NCBI GenBank assembly: GCA_002862435.1
Contig: PKDC01000028.1
Span: forward strand, 1-64,000
Reading direction: 5' to 3'
Length of the DNA stretch: 64,000 nt
Origin: Pseudomonadota bacterium
Lineage (GTDB): Bacteria; Pseudomonadota; Gammaproteobacteria; UBA5335
Position 1 is the first letter of the stretch. Every line of letters begins with the position of its first letter. Positions 29,913-39,390 of this stretch are shown here, one piece after another. The notes under the pieces are model-generated. The model made no database searches, was not told where the DNA came from, and saw only the letters and a list, made by a program, of their open reading frames with translations. The position numbers and the translations under genes are program-made.

Positions 29913-30528
29913 TTGGCTTTGCGATCGGAATGGTTTGGGTGCGCATTTTTTCGATCAGTCCGTCTAGGCCCAGGCGGCGGGCATCCTCCTGCAATACATT
30001 GCGATAACTCATGATGAAGCTGATGTTTTCCACCACCACGTCGTAGACCTTCCACTCGCCCTGTGGGTTGCGGTAGAGATAATATTTCGCTTGGATGGGC
30101 TTGCCATCCTTGAGCACGATTTCGGTGGGGACGGCTTTGTCCCAGTCGAAATAGCCGCCGGTGGGGCGCATGACCCGGATTGGTTGATCCTCGTAGGAAA
30201 GCAGTCCCTCGGCATAAGTGCGCATCAGCATGTTCTCGAATTCATTGAGAAACGCGGTTTTCTGGGCCTCGGACGCCTGGTTCCAGAATGGACCCATGAC
30301 CAGTTTGGAGGTGGTGCGGAAATCCGCATGAGGCAGAATGTTGTCACTGACCAGCTGGCGCAGCGCTTGCCGATCCTGCTGCAGGCGCGGGCGTTCTGCT
30401 TTGACCTTTGCCAAGACTTGATCCATGAGGGACTGGATGAACTGGGACGGATTGTCCGTTTTCAGCGGGTCTTGTGCCATGGCGGGCAGTGCAAGACAGA
30501 ATAACAAGAGGGCAAGAATGGCGCGCAT
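29896..30528 (-). CDS. mlaC: Periplasmic phospholipid-binding protein MlaC
   Basis: Periplasmic carrier that shuttles phospholipids between the outer membrane and the MlaFEDB complex. The 210-residue product has a cleavable signal peptide (1-18, ending PAMA), then the family pattern with LVMGPFWNQASEAQKTAFLNEF, the LLRTY-like LMRTYAEGL helix, and VYDVVVENISFIMSYRNVL. It follows mlaD by 25 bases and overlaps mlaB by 17. MlaA, the outer-membrane partner, is not in the window. Confidence 0.95.
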   Translation of the reverse strand: MRAILALLLFCLALPAMAQDPLKTDNPSQFIQSLMDQVLAKVKAERPRLQQDRQALRQLVSDNILPHADFRTTSKLVMGPFWNQASEAQKTAFLNEFENMLMRTYAEGLLSYEDQPIRVMRPTGGYFDWDKAVPTEIVLKDGKPIQAKYYLYRNPQGEWKVYDVVVENISFIMSYRNVLQEDARRLGLDGLIEKMRTQTIPIAKPNVQKS

Positions 30529-30553
30529 GAAGGATCTCCGCTAGATTCCAGGA

Positions 30554-31024
30554 TTATTTATTCGGCTCATTGCCTGTCTGGGCGAGGAATCGGCCAATCA
30601 GATTCTCCAACACCACCGCGGATTGGGTAAAGCTGATTCGATCGCCTCCTTTCAGGTTTTCCATCGCGCCGCCCGGTTGCAGGGCAATGTACTGCTCTCC
30701 CAGGATGCCGGCGGTCTGGATCGCGGCACTGCTGTCGCTGGGCAGTTTGTCGTAACGCTGTTCGATGGCTAGCTTTACTTCGGCCTGAAAGGTCTCCGGG
30801 TTGACGTCGACTGCCGTGACCCGGCCGATGCGCACGCCGGCCAGGGTGATGGGAGCCCGTACCCGCAAACTGCCGACATTGTCGAAACGCGCCGTTATCT
30901 CGTAAGACGCATCGCGCTTGAGATCGTTCTGGGTGCTCACCTGCAGGGTCAGCAGGAACATGGCGGCCAGCCCCAGGCAGATAAATAGCCCGACCACCAG
31001 TTCCATCAGGCGGGTCTGGTTCAT
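30554..31024 (-). CDS. mlaD: MCE-domain subunit MlaD of the phospholipid transporter
   Basis: Membrane-anchored periplasmic subunit that forms a hexameric ring over MlaE. The 156-residue product has one N-terminal transmembrane helix (about 8-28) and a single MCE domain with ARFDNVGSLRVRAPITLAGV and the ILGEQYIALQPGG segment, then a hydrophobic VVLENLIGRFL helix lining the pore. Length is near the family norm (about 150-180). mlaE ends 1 base before it begins. Confidence 0.96.
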   Translation of the reverse strand: MNQTRLMELVVGLFICLGLAAMFLLTLQVSTQNDLKRDASYEITARFDNVGSLRVRAPITLAGVRIGRVTAVDVNPETFQAEVKLAIEQRYDKLPSDSSAAIQTAGILGEQYIALQPGGAMENLKGGDRISFTQSAVVLENLIGRFLAQTGNEPNK

Positions 31025-31025
31025 G

Positions 31026-31805
31026 TCATTCTCCCGTAAACATCAAGCCGGTTAAGATGAAGTCGAGTCCCAGGATCGCCAGGGAGGAAATCACCACGGT
31101 GCTGGTGGTCGCGCGACTGACCCCTTCGGAAGTGGGCTGGCTATGGTAGCCTTGGTAGACAGCGATCCAGCTCACCACCACGCCGAACACCAGGCTCTTG
31201 AGGATGCCGTTGAGGACGTCATCCTGAAAGGTGGCGGCATTCTGGATCTGTCCCCAGTAGGCGCCCGCGTCCACGTTGAGCATCTCCACGCCGACCAGAT
31301 AGCCACCGAAGATCCCCAGGGCCGTGAAAATGGCGGAGAGCAGCGGCATGGACAGGGCGCCAGCCAGGAAGCGCGGCGCCACGACGCGCCGCACCGGGTC
31401 GACCGCCATCATCTCCATCGCCGAAAGCTGTTCGGTGGCCCGCATCAGACCGATTTCAGCGGCCAGGGCCGATCCGGCCCGGCCGGCAAACAACAGGCCG
31501 GTGACCACCGGCCCCAGTTCCCGCAGCAGAGAGAGGGCAACGATCACCCCCAAGGACTCGGCCGCACCAAAATTGCGCAGGGTATTGTAACCCTGCAGCC
31601 CCAGCACCATGCCGACAAAGGTGCCGGAGACGATGATGATGATGAGAGACAACACCCCAACGGCATAGATCTGTTGAATCACCAGGCCCGGACGCACCAG
31701 CACGGAAGGCAGTCCCCCCAGGATGCGCAGCAGAAACAAGGCGCTGCGACCCAGTCCGGCAAGCATGTCGGACAATACGGTGAAGCTGATCGGGCGTTGA
31801 GCCAT
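31026..31805 (-). CDS. mlaE: Permease subunit MlaE of the phospholipid transporter
   Basis: Inner-membrane permease of the Mla ABC transporter. The 259-residue product has the interfacial N-terminal helix, about five transmembrane helices and the family motif region [20 protein letters not shown] followed by [10 protein letters not shown], which contacts the ATPase. Its ATG overlaps the mlaF stop by one base (TGATG). Confidence 0.96.
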   Translation of the reverse strand: MAQRPISFTVLSDMLAGLGRSALFLLRILGGLPSVLVRPGLVIQQIYAVGVLSLIIIIVSGTFVGMVLGLQGYNTLRNFGAAESLGVIVALSLLRELGPVVTGLLFAGRAGSALAAEIGLMRATEQLSAMEMMAVDPVRRVVAPRFLAGALSMPLLSAIFTALGIFGGYLVGVEMLNVDAGAYWGQIQNAATFQDDVLNGILKSLVFGVVVSWIAVYQGYHSQPTSEGVSRATTSTVVISSLAILGLDFILTGLMFTGE

Positions 31806-32608
31806 CAGGCCGCGTCTCCCAGAAGGTCTCGGGCGTAATCTGGCGCCGGGTAGTGGAAGGGGACCGGGCCATCATCCAGGCCATTCATGAATTGGCGCAC
31901 CCATTCGGAAGCCGAGTCCGCCAGGGACTGGGGCGATCCCGCGCCCATGACCTTGCCTGCGGAAAGCAGGTAGCAGAAATCGGCGATGGCGGTCACTTCA
32001 TGCACATCGTGCGTCACGATGACCGAGGTCAGGCCCAGGGTGTCATTGAGACGCCGGATCAGCCGCACGACCACACCCATGGAAATGGGATCCAGTCCCA
32101 CGAAGGGCTCATCGTACAGAATCATCAAGGGGTCCAGTGCAATCGCCCGCGCCAGCGCCACGCGCCGGGCCATGCCGCCGGACAGCTCCTCCGGCATCAA
32201 TCGGTGCGCGCCCCGCAGGCCCACCAGTTCGAGCTTCATCAGGACCACATCGCGGACGAGCGCCTCAGGCAGCTTGGTATGTTCGCGCACCGGGAAGGCC
32301 ACGTTTTCGAAGACATCGAGGTCGGTCAGCAAGGCGCCGCTCTGGAACAGCATGCCCATGCGCCGACGCAGGGCATAGAGCCCAGATCGGCCCAGATCGG
32401 GAACATTCGTGCCGTCTACCCGAAGGGTGCCGGCGTCGGGACGCAATTGGCCGCCGATCAGGCGCAACAGGGTGGTTTTTCCGGTGCCGCTGGGGCCCAT
32501 GATGGCAGTGATCTTTCCGCGCGGGATGGATAGATCCACGCCATCGAAAATCACCTGACGGCCGCGCCGAAAGTGCAGACCCTGAATTTCGACCAGGTTG
32601 TCATCCAT
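31805..32608 (-). CDS. mlaF: ATPase subunit MlaF of the phospholipid transporter
   Basis: ABC ATPase that drives phospholipid movement through MlaED. The 267-residue product has Walker [11 protein letters not shown], signature [11 protein letters not shown], Walker B LMILYDEP and switch His in VTHDVHE. ATG 32608 is chosen because AGGAGA lies 7 bases upstream; ATG 32626 would add six residues and place that site inside the gene. It follows argF by about 60 bases on the same strand. Confidence 0.96.
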   Translation of the reverse strand: MDDNLVEIQGLHFRRGRQVIFDGVDLSIPRGKITAIMGPSGTGKTTLLRLIGGQLRPDAGTLRVDGTNVPDLGRSGLYALRRRMGMLFQSGALLTDLDVFENVAFPVREHTKLPEALVRDVVLMKLELVGLRGAHRLMPEELSGGMARRVALARAIALDPLMILYDEPFVGLDPISMGVVVRLIRRLNDTLGLTSVIVTHDVHEVTAIADFCYLLSAGKVMGAGSPQSLADSASEWVRQFMNGLDDGPVPFHYPAPDYARDLLGDAA

Positions 32609-32668
32609 GCCAGTCTCCTGGTTCATGCGTCCACAAAGCCTCTGGGAGCACGCGACATAAGGGCAATC

Positions 32669-33583
32669 CTAAGCGTGGGATGGTGTGATCAGAAACTCCA
32701 GCAGTGCTTTTTGCGCATGCAGCCGGTTTTCTGCTTCGTCCCAGACCACACTCTGGAGCCCATCGATCACCTCGGCGGTCACTTCCTCGCCGCGGTGAGC
32801 GGGCAGGCAGTGCATGAAGAGGGCATCGGGCTTGGCCAGCGCCATCAGGCAAGCGTCCACCTGGTACGGCGTGAAGCGTGCATTGCGCTCAGCCTGTTCG
32901 GCTTCCTGCCCCATGCTGGCCCATACGTCGGTCACCACCAGATCGGCGCCTGCCACGGCAGCTCGGGGATCGCGCAGAATTTCCACTCGGCTGCCTGCTT
33001 CCGCGAGAATCGCAGGGGCGGGTGCGTCCCCTTCGGGGCAGGCGATGCGCAGTGTGAAGTCAAACCGTTCGGCGGCATGCACGTAGGATTGGCAGACATT
33101 GTTGCCGTCCCCCAGCCAGGCCACGGTTCGGCCGACAATCGACCCACGATGCTCCTCGTAGGTCTGCATGTCCGCAAGCAACTGGCAGGGGTGGTGTAGG
33201 TCAGTGAGGGCATTGATGACCGGAACCCGGGAATGGGCGGCAAAGGTTTCTACCATGTCATGGCGGTGAGCGCGGATCATCACCGCATCCACCATGGCGG
33301 AAATCACCCGGGCGGTGTCCGCGACAGGTTCGCCGCGTCCAAGCTGGCTGTCGCGCGGCGACAGGAACAAGGCGTGACCGCCGAGCTGGGTCATGCCCGT
33401 CTCGAAGGAAACCCGCGTGCGGGTGGAGGCCTTTTCGAAAATCATGGCCAGGGTCTTGTGCTGCAGGGGCAGGTGGGTTTCGCCCCGACGGTGCATGGCC
33501 TTGAGCGCGTGGGCGCGGCTCAGCAGCACTTTGAGTTCGTCGGTGGAAAAGTCCAGCAGGGTCAGAAAATGGCGAACCGTCAC
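32669..33583 (-). CDS. argF: Ornithine carbamoyltransferase
   Basis: Forms citrulline from ornithine and carbamoyl phosphate in arginine synthesis. The 304-residue product has the carbamoyl-phosphate loop STRT at 53-56, HPCQ at 131-134 and the ornithine-site HCLPA near residue 258. The start is GTG 33583 with AAGGA nine bases upstream. It begins 6 bases after the argD stop, forming an argD-argF pair. Confidence 0.97.
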   Translation of the reverse strand: MTVRHFLTLLDFSTDELKVLLSRAHALKAMHRRGETHLPLQHKTLAMIFEKASTRTRVSFETGMTQLGGHALFLSPRDSQLGRGEPVADTARVISAMVDAVMIRAHRHDMVETFAAHSRVPVINALTDLHHPCQLLADMQTYEEHRGSIVGRTVAWLGDGNNVCQSYVHAAERFDFTLRIACPEGDAPAPAILAEAGSRVEILRDPRAAVAGADLVVTDVWASMGQEAEQAERNARFTPYQVDACLMALAKPDALFMHCLPAHRGEEVTAEVIDGLQSVVWDEAENRLHAQKALLEFLITPSHA

Positions 33584-33589
33584 GAAAAG

Positions 33590-34768
33590 TCATCCTTGAC
33601 TGGGCAAGCGGTCCAGAGCACGCCGCAGGCGCGGGACCAGATGGTGAGTGTGGGTTTCTTCCCAGATCAGCGGTGGCAACAGCCGGATCACCCGTTCGGC
33701 AGTGACATTGATCAGGATCCCTTCTTCCAGCGCCAAGGCGGGAAGCGTGGGAATGGGCCGATCCAACTCGATGCCGATCATGAGGCCCTGGTGGCGAATC
33801 TCGCGCACCATGGGCAGGTCCTGCAGGGCCTCACGCAATGCGGCGACCAAACGCTCGGCTGTTCCTGCGACGGCTTCCACCCGTCCCTCGGCGGTTAGCG
33901 TTTCGATGACCGCCAGGGCAGCGCGGCAGGCCAGCGGATTGCCGCCAAAGGTGGTGCCGTGGCTGCCGGGCTGGAGCGCTTGGGCGGCGGGTCCCCGTGC
34001 CAGGCAGGCGCCGATGGGCACGCCGTTGCCCAGGGCTTTCGCCAGCGTCATGACATCGGGTTGGATGCTGGCGGCCTGATGGGCGAACCAGGTGCCGCAG
34101 CGCCCCATGCCGGACTGGATCTCATCGACCATCATCAGCCAGCCTTGCCGGTCACAGAGGGCGCGCACCCCGGCCAGATACGATGCAGACGCGATGCGGA
34201 TGCCGCCTTCGCCCTGGACCGGTTCCAGCAGGACCGCAACGATGCCGGCTTGCTCCTTGGCGAGCTGTTCCAGGGCCGCCAAGTCCCCAAAGGGAATGCG
34301 GATGAAGCCGTCCACCAGGGGGCCGAAACCTTCCTGGGCCTTGGCGTTGGCGGTGGCGGTCAGGGTGGCCAGGGTGCGGCCGTGAAAGGCGCCTTCCATG
34401 ACCACGATGCGCGGCAGTGTGAGCCCCCGCGCGTGGCCCAGGCGACGAGCCAGTTTGATGGCGGCCTCGTTGGCCTCGGCGCCGGAATTGCAGAAAAACA
34501 CCCGGTCCATGCCAGCGAGCTGGCACAGTCGATCTCCCAGTTTTTCCTGCAAGGGAATGCGATACAGGTTGGAGGTGTGCAGCAAGGTGGCCGCCTGATC
34601 AGCCACGGCGGCGGCCACGGCGGGGTGGGCATGGCCCAGGCCACAGACCGCGATTCCGCTCAAGGCATCAAGATAGCGCTGACCGTCCTCGTCCCACAGC
34701 CAGGCCCCTTCCCCGCGGACGAACGCAACCGGCAAACGGGCATAGGTCGACATCAGATGTTCCGGCAT
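33590..34768 (-). CDS. argD: Acetylornithine aminotransferase
   Basis: PLP-dependent class III aminotransferase that makes N-acetylornithine from the semialdehyde in arginine synthesis. The product (392 residues from ATG 34768) has YARLPVAFVRGEGAWLWD at the start, the glycine-rich NSGAEANEAAIKLAR loop, the VDEIQSGMGRCGT segment and the PLP lysine in LAKALGNGVPIGA. The frame is open to 34825, but the upstream residues are atypical; ATG 34753 is another candidate start. It is followed directly by argF. Confidence 0.94.
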   Translation of the reverse strand: MPEHLMSTYARLPVAFVRGEGAWLWDEDGQRYLDALSGIAVCGLGHAHPAVAAAVADQAATLLHTSNLYRIPLQEKLGDRLCQLAGMDRVFFCNSGAEANEAAIKLARRLGHARGLTLPRIVVMEGAFHGRTLATLTATANAKAQEGFGPLVDGFIRIPFGDLAALEQLAKEQAGIVAVLLEPVQGEGGIRIASASYLAGVRALCDRQGWLMMVDEIQSGMGRCGTWFAHQAASIQPDVMTLAKALGNGVPIGACLARGPAAQALQPGSHGTTFGGNPLACRAALAVIETLTAEGRVEAVAGTAERLVAALREALQDLPMVREIRHQGLMIGIELDRPIPTLPALALEEGILINVTAERVIRLLPPLIWEETHTHHLVPRLRRALDRLPSQG

Positions 34769-34837
34769 GGTGGTTGGCGTCCACGGGTTGTTCTTGGTGT
34801 TCCAGGGCGGATTGGCGCCGTCCATTCCCTGAGACGT

Positions 34838-34874
34838 AAAACAAAGGCGGGGCCGCCCGCGCCGGGCAGCCCCG
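34838..34874 (-). terminator. Intrinsic terminator downstream of sodB
   Basis: On the minus strand, a GC-rich stem of about 12 pairs with one mismatch and a 3-base loop (34848-34874) is followed by CCTTTGTTTT. It lies just after the sodB stop and ends within the open region ahead of argD, so it should separate the two transcripts. Confidence 0.75.
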
Positions 34875-34896
34875 AGATCTTGATCGCCTGGTTCGG

Positions 34897-35481
34897 TTAG
34901 GCAGCGAAGTTCTTCGCCACGAAGTCCCAGTTTACCAGATTCCAGAACGCTTCCATGTACTTGGGGCGGGCATTGCGGTAGTCAATGTAATACGCATGCT
35001 CCCAGATGTCACAGGTGAGCAGGGGCACCAGGGTGGTATCGGTGAGGGGCGTGGCGGCGTTGGAGGTTTCCACGATCGCCAGACTGCCGTCGGCCTTCTT
35101 CACCAGCCAGCCCCAGCCGGAGCCAAAGTTGGCAATGGTCTGTTCCGTGAAGGATTTCTTGAATTCCTCAAAGGAGCCGAAGCTTTTGTCGATGGCGGTG
35201 GCCAGGGCGCCAGTGGGTGTGCCGCCGCCCTGGGGGCTCAGGCAGTTCCAGTAGAAAGTATGGTTCCAGACCTGCGCGGCTTGGTTGAACAACTTGCCGG
35301 TGGCCTTGCGGATGATCTCTTCCAGGCTGAGATCCGCGTATTCGGTGTTGGGGATCAGGCCGTTGAGGGTATCGATATAGGTCTTGTGGTGCTTGCCGTA
35401 GTGGTATTCCAGGGTTTCCTTGGAAAAATGCGGTTCCAGGCCATCCAGGGCATAGGGCAATTCGGGAAGGGTATGGACCAT
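34897..35481 (-). CDS. sodB: Superoxide dismutase, iron type
   Basis: Cytosolic enzyme that converts superoxide to hydrogen peroxide and oxygen. The 194-residue product has the metal ligands His27, His74, Asp158 and His162 ([13 protein letters not shown]). Gln70 in [10 protein letters not shown], placed before His74, favours iron over manganese. Residue [10 protein letters not shown] and overall length fit FeSOD. It is monocistronic by appearance, with a downstream terminator. Confidence 0.96.
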   Translation of the reverse strand: MVHTLPELPYALDGLEPHFSKETLEYHYGKHHKTYIDTLNGLIPNTEYADLSLEEIIRKATGKLFNQAAQVWNHTFYWNCLSPQGGGTPTGALATAIDKSFGSFEEFKKSFTEQTIANFGSGWGWLVKKADGSLAIVETSNAATPLTDTTLVPLLTCDIWEHAYYIDYRNARPKYMEAFWNLVNWDFVAKNFAA

Positions 35482-35687
35482 CGGAGGACTCTCCTGTGCG
35501 GAATGTAGGGGGAAGAAATCAGGCGTTCAAGCGATACCGGTTACCTGCACGGGGAGCAGCGCCACCCCGGTCGGGCCGACAGTTTGAAGTGAAGTTTTCA
35601 CCATAGGCGATCCTGCGGGTTGAATGCAATGCATGGGGTTCTGGACGATATTGGCGGCAGACCTTAACGGCCTGAAACACGGGCGAT

Positions 35688-36074
35688 TCACGCTCGCGAT
35701 TGGATCAGTTCAATGGCATAGCCGTCCGGGTCCCGGATGAAGGCAATTTGCGTCGTGCCATGTTTCATGGGGCCGGGCTCCCGGGTGATCACCCCGCCGC
35801 GCTGGCGCAGCGTCTCGCAAGCGCCATAAAGATCTTCCACGCCGATGGCGACATGGCCAAAGCCATTGCCCAGTTCGTAATGATCGGTGTCCCAGTTATG
35901 GGTCAGCTCGACCACCGCCGTGGTGGACTCCTCTCCGTAGCCGACGAAAGCCAGTGTAAATCGGCCTTCCGGATAATCCTGGCGGCGCAGCAGACGCATG
36001 CCCAGTACTTCGGTGTAGAAGGCCAGGGATCGCTCCAGATCGGTCACGCGCAGCATGGTGTGAAGGATTCGCAT
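35688..36074 (-). CDS. gloA: Lactoylglutathione lyase (glyoxalase I)
   Basis: Converts the methylglyoxal-glutathione adduct to S-lactoylglutathione, removing toxic methylglyoxal. The 128-residue product has the metal ligands at the E. coli positions: His5, Glu56, His74 and Glu122. The frame extends to 36119, but ATG 36074 gives the usual [12 protein letters not shown] start. It stands alone on the minus strand between sodB and pxpC. Confidence 0.96.
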   Translation of the reverse strand: MRILHTMLRVTDLERSLAFYTEVLGMRLLRRQDYPEGRFTLAFVGYGEESTTAVVELTHNWDTDHYELGNGFGHVAIGVEDLYGACETLRQRGGVITREPGPMKHGTTQIAFIRDPDGYAIELIQSRA

Positions 36075-36395
36075 GAGATGGCTCCAGAAGAGATGTCGAC
36101 CCGGAGTTTTCCCGATCACGGCATCGGCAAGAAGAACGGAACGACGGCAGTTGGGGGCGGCTTTGCTGTGAGCGGCGACCCATCATTGATCACGGTGCCG
36201 TTCAATCGCCCTCGCCATGGGACTGGCCTGTTTCAAGTGCCGGTTCTCTAACATGACTTTCCTTCATGACAATCGTTCCATTGATTTCGCCCATTTCCGT
36301 CATTCGGCACCCAAGCCTTCATGCCAGCAAGGTTTTTGGCATCGCACTCGTCGAGGTACTGGATCGGGCGTGGCGCCATGGGCGAGATGTGAACC
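36075..36395. other. Intergenic gap between gloA and pxpC, nothing recognised
   Basis: About 320 bases upstream of gloA and downstream of pxpC, both on the minus strand. It should hold the gloA promoter, but no clear -35/-10 pair, terminator, RNA or convincing small gene is seen. Confidence 0.4.
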
Positions 36396-37394
36396 TTACG
36401 CCGTGAAAGTGCGAGCATTCAACGGCCAGCGCAGGCTCAGACCCGTCGCCAGCCGGGCAATGTCCCGTTCCCGGTCGCGCATCAGGGCGTGGGCGGCATC
36501 CACTGTGATCGGTGTGAAGCCCACCGCGTCGCCAGGGCGCAATTGTCCCAGTCGTGGCCAATCGATGCGGGCGACGGTGCCCAGCACCGGGTAGCCGCCC
36601 GTAGTCTGACGCTCGGGACCCAAGACAATGGGCTGGCCATCCGGGGGAAGCTGGATGGTGCCGAAAGTCACGCCGGCCGACAGACGTTCCGGGCCGTCCG
36701 GCAGCGACAACGCGGGGCCTGACAGCCGCAATCCCATGCGGTCACACTGGCTGCTGATGCGATAACGGTTTCCCGCCAGTCCCTGCTGTTCGTGTTCCGG
36801 CAGGGCGGCCCAGTCCGTATCGGGGATAAAGCGCAGGTGTACCGGGTGATTGATCGGGATATCTGCCATGTGTGTCACCCACCAGCGGGACCATGCCGGG
36901 CGGTCGGGGTGCTGCGGCGGCGGCCGGTGGGCAGTTCCCAGGGGCAGGCAGTCGCCAGCATGCAACGGGCGTCCCGCCAGTCCGCCCAGTGCGGACCTTG
37001 AGTCGGTGCTGCGGCTGCCCAATACCTGCGGCACGTCAAGCCCCCCATCCACGGCCAGAAAGGCACGGCAACCCCGGCGCGGCCCGCCAAAGCCGATGCG
37101 CGCGCCGGCTGGTGCCCACAGCGGCCGCCAGGTGGGCAGGGGCGCGCCGTCCAGCGTCGCGGTCAGATCGGCGCCGGTCAGGGCGATCCAGGCACCCGTC
37201 TCCAAAATGAGGCGGGGCCCCAGCAAGGTGATTTCCAGCAGCGCCGCGTCGGGGGCATTGCCCACCAAGAGATTGGCGATGCGCGCCGCATCGGGATCCA
37301 TGGCGCCGCCAGGAGACAGGCCCAGATGCTGGAATCCCGTTCGGCCAAGATCCTGGATGGTTGTGAGCAGACCGGGGTGCTCGACGTGGATCAT
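36396..37394 (-). CDS. pxpC: 5-oxoprolinase subunit C (biotin-dependent carboxylase-like)
   Basis: KipA/PxpC family subunit, with PxpB and PxpA forming an ATP-dependent 5-oxoprolinase that opens the toxic damage product 5-oxoproline to glutamate. The 332-residue product starts with VEHPGLLTTIQDLGRTGFQHLGL and the SPGGAMDP motif, then RISSQCDRMGLRLSGPAL and PDGQPIVLGPERQTTGGYPVLG, all family hallmarks. Its ATG overlaps the pxpB stop by 4 bases. PxpA is not beside it. Confidence 0.92.
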   Translation of the reverse strand: MIHVEHPGLLTTIQDLGRTGFQHLGLSPGGAMDPDAARIANLLVGNAPDAALLEITLLGPRLILETGAWIALTGADLTATLDGAPLPTWRPLWAPAGARIGFGGPRRGCRAFLAVDGGLDVPQVLGSRSTDSRSALGGLAGRPLHAGDCLPLGTAHRPPPQHPDRPAWSRWWVTHMADIPINHPVHLRFIPDTDWAALPEHEQQGLAGNRYRISSQCDRMGLRLSGPALSLPDGPERLSAGVTFGTIQLPPDGQPIVLGPERQTTGGYPVLGTVARIDWPRLGQLRPGDAVGFTPITVDAAHALMRDRERDIARLATGLSLRWPLNARTFTA

Positions 37395-38110
37395 GACGGG
37401 TGCGCCAGAGCGTCGAAGGCCACCGCGTCAATGGCGCTGAAGCGCAGCGTATCCCCTGGCGCCAGCAGGCAGGGCGGTGTGCGGTCCGGATCGAAAAGCC
37501 TGAGTGGGGTGCGCCCGATGAGCTGCCAGCCCCCTGGCGTGGCGTGGGGGTAGACGCCGGTCTGGAGGCCGGCGATACCGACCGAGCCGGCCGCCACCGC
37601 AGGTCGCGGGGTCGATCGTCGGGCCATGGCGAGCGCGGGATCGAGTCCGCCGAGATAAGCAAAGCCGGGCGTGAAGCCTAAGAAATACACCCGATAGACC
37701 GCCGCGCTGTGGCGCTGGATGACCGCCTCCGGCGAGAGGCCGGCATGGGCCGCAACGACTTCCAGATCGGGGCCGAAGCCTCCGCCATAGCAAACCGGCA
37801 GCACCACTTCGGTGCCATGGCGTGTTTCAAGGCGGTCCCCGGTGTCGATCAGCGCGGCCAGCGTCCGGGCCAGCGCATCGAAGCGCCAGCGCAGCGGATG
37901 GTAATGCACGGTCAGCGTGGCATAGGCCGGGACCAGGTCGGTGAGATCCGGCACCTCGGCCGCCCGGATACGCCCGACGAGGCGATGAACCCGGGCGTTG
38001 ATCAAAGGATCCAGCCGATCGCCCAGGGTAATCTGCAGCGCGCTGTCTCCGAGGGGAGCGATCACGGGCGCCCGGGGTTCCGCATACGGGGGGTGTTCAA
38101 ACGATCGCAT
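37391..38110 (-). CDS. pxpB: 5-oxoprolinase subunit B
   Basis: KipI/PxpB family subunit with a cyclophilin-like fold. The 239-residue product has the N-terminal GDSALQITLGD strand, the GFTPGFAYLGGL motif, and PRPAVAAGSVGIAGLQTGVY then PHATPGGWQLIGRTP. It overlaps pxpC by 4 bases (ATGA). The usual third gene pxpA (LamB/YcsF family) is missing from both flanks, so it must be elsewhere or lost. Confidence 0.92.
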   Translation of the reverse strand: MRSFEHPPYAEPRAPVIAPLGDSALQITLGDRLDPLINARVHRLVGRIRAAEVPDLTDLVPAYATLTVHYHPLRWRFDALARTLAALIDTGDRLETRHGTEVVLPVCYGGGFGPDLEVVAAHAGLSPEAVIQRHSAAVYRVYFLGFTPGFAYLGGLDPALAMARRSTPRPAVAAGSVGIAGLQTGVYPHATPGGWQLIGRTPLRLFDPDRTPPCLLAPGDTLRFSAIDAVAFDALAHPS

Positions 38111-38295
38111 GGCGTCAGCTTAAGGGCGCGTGGTTTGCGGTTTCAATGGCGCCTAGCGGTCAGGCACGGACAGGCGTGGAAAACCTGTCCTCGCGGGATG
38201 TGGCCGGATGGCGGCGACATAACGGCAGGCGCGTGTTTGGTAACGGATCTGTTGTCGTCCGCGCAAGAAGCCGTCTGATCAGTGCGTGCCCGGCG

Positions 38296-39204
38296 TTAGC
38301 CGAGGAAGTCCAGCACGCGCCGATTGAAACCTGTGGGCTGCTCCAGGTGCAGGAAATGCCCCACGCCGGGCCACACCTCCTGGCGGCTGTCCGGATGGGG
38401 AAAGGCCTGCTCCCCGCCGCGATACATCTCCGGCCCGATGCACTCATCCTCGCTGCCCACCAGAATCAGCGCCGGCCAGGGCTTGGCAGAAAACATCAGC
38501 CGCAGTTGGGTCAATGGTTCGGGCGCGCCCAGCAGTTGCGCCGGATTGATCAGGGCGCGGTAATAGGCGGTAGCCTGTTCCAGCCCGCGGGGACGGCGCA
38601 GGCAAGCAATGACCCGCTCAAGTTGCGGGTGATTGGGTTCCAGCCCCGGCGACCAACGCCGCCACAGGGTACGGATATAGGCGAAATCTTCGCGCCGGAT
38701 CTGTGCGCAAGCGCCGGGAAGCTGGAAATAATACATGTACCGCGACCGCATCAACTGGCGCGAATTGATCTGCCGCAGGAAGGTGCGCAACGGTGGCACG
38801 GCTGCCAAAACGACCCGCTCAATGCAGTAGGCCATCGGGCGACCCTCTTGGTGCAGGCCGCAGAGCATCTGGGCCAGGATCGATCCCCAGTCATGGCCGA
38901 CGACGCGCACTGCCTGGTGGGTCGCCACATGGCCCAGGAAATCGTTGAGCATGCGAGCGACGGCCAGGATGGAGGCGCCGCCCGGATGGGGCAGGTCGGA
39001 ATCTCCGTAGCCAGGCAGCAAGGGCGCGAGACAGCGATAGCCTTCATGACAGGCGGCCTCGACGAGGCTTTCGAAGGTCTGGGGCGTGTCCGGAAAGCCG
39101 TGCAGAAGCAGCAATGGACGATTCCCACTGCCGAATTCGTGATAGGCCATCGTCCCGTAGCGGGTTGGCAGGTGTTTCAAAGCCGCATTCCATTGCTCGG
39201 GCAT
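38296..39204 (-). CDS. Alpha/beta hydrolase, epoxide hydrolase-like
   Basis: Alpha/beta-fold hydrolase of unknown substrate. The 302-residue product has the oxyanion motif HGFPDT near residue 36, the nucleophile elbow VVGHDWGS with aspartate 105 (as in epoxide hydrolases and haloalkane dehalogenases rather than Ser esterases), and a catalytic histidine in GVGHFLHLEQP near 283. ATG 39204 follows TGAGGG; ATG 39216 is in frame but without a ribosome site. It lies downstream of the broken alkB-like gene on the same strand, so it may have belonged to the same hydrocarbon-oxidation unit. Confidence 0.85.
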   Translation of the reverse strand: MPEQWNAALKHLPTRYGTMAYHEFGSGNRPLLLLHGFPDTPQTFESLVEAACHEGYRCLAPLLPGYGDSDLPHPGGASILAVARMLNDFLGHVATHQAVRVVGHDWGSILAQMLCGLHQEGRPMAYCIERVVLAAVPPLRTFLRQINSRQLMRSRYMYYFQLPGACAQIRREDFAYIRTLWRRWSPGLEPNHPQLERVIACLRRPRGLEQATAYYRALINPAQLLGAPEPLTQLRLMFSAKPWPALILVGSEDECIGPEMYRGGEQAFPHPDSRQEVWPGVGHFLHLEQPTGFNRRVLDFLG

Positions 39205-39350
39205 TGCATCCCTCATGACGGGTCGTCAGTCGCTTTTAGGTCAGGATTTGGCTCATGCCCACAGTTTGGCGCATTGGAAGCACGACACGGCGTAGATCGC
39301 CGGGCATGTGGTGAAGACCGATCCCCATCAGCCGTGGCAAGTCACATCCC

Positions 39351-39384
39351 CGACACCCGGCGTTTCCGGGTGCCAGGGGTGTCG
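39351..39384. repeat. Nested inverted repeats after the alkB-like gene
   Basis: CACCCGG (39354-39360) can pair with CCGGGTG (39366-39372) around CGTTT, or CGACACCC (39351-39358) with GGGTGTCG (39377-39384). The two pairings share bases and exclude each other. It sits right after the stop of the alkB-like gene on the minus strand, without a T-tract. Confidence 0.5.
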
Positions 39385-39390
39385 CTTCGC

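Noticed and set aside
35700-36251. A 183-codon plus-strand frame over gloA
   Set aside because: It is antisense to glyoxalase I, whose metal ligands are all present; the short tail beyond gloA is not recognisable.
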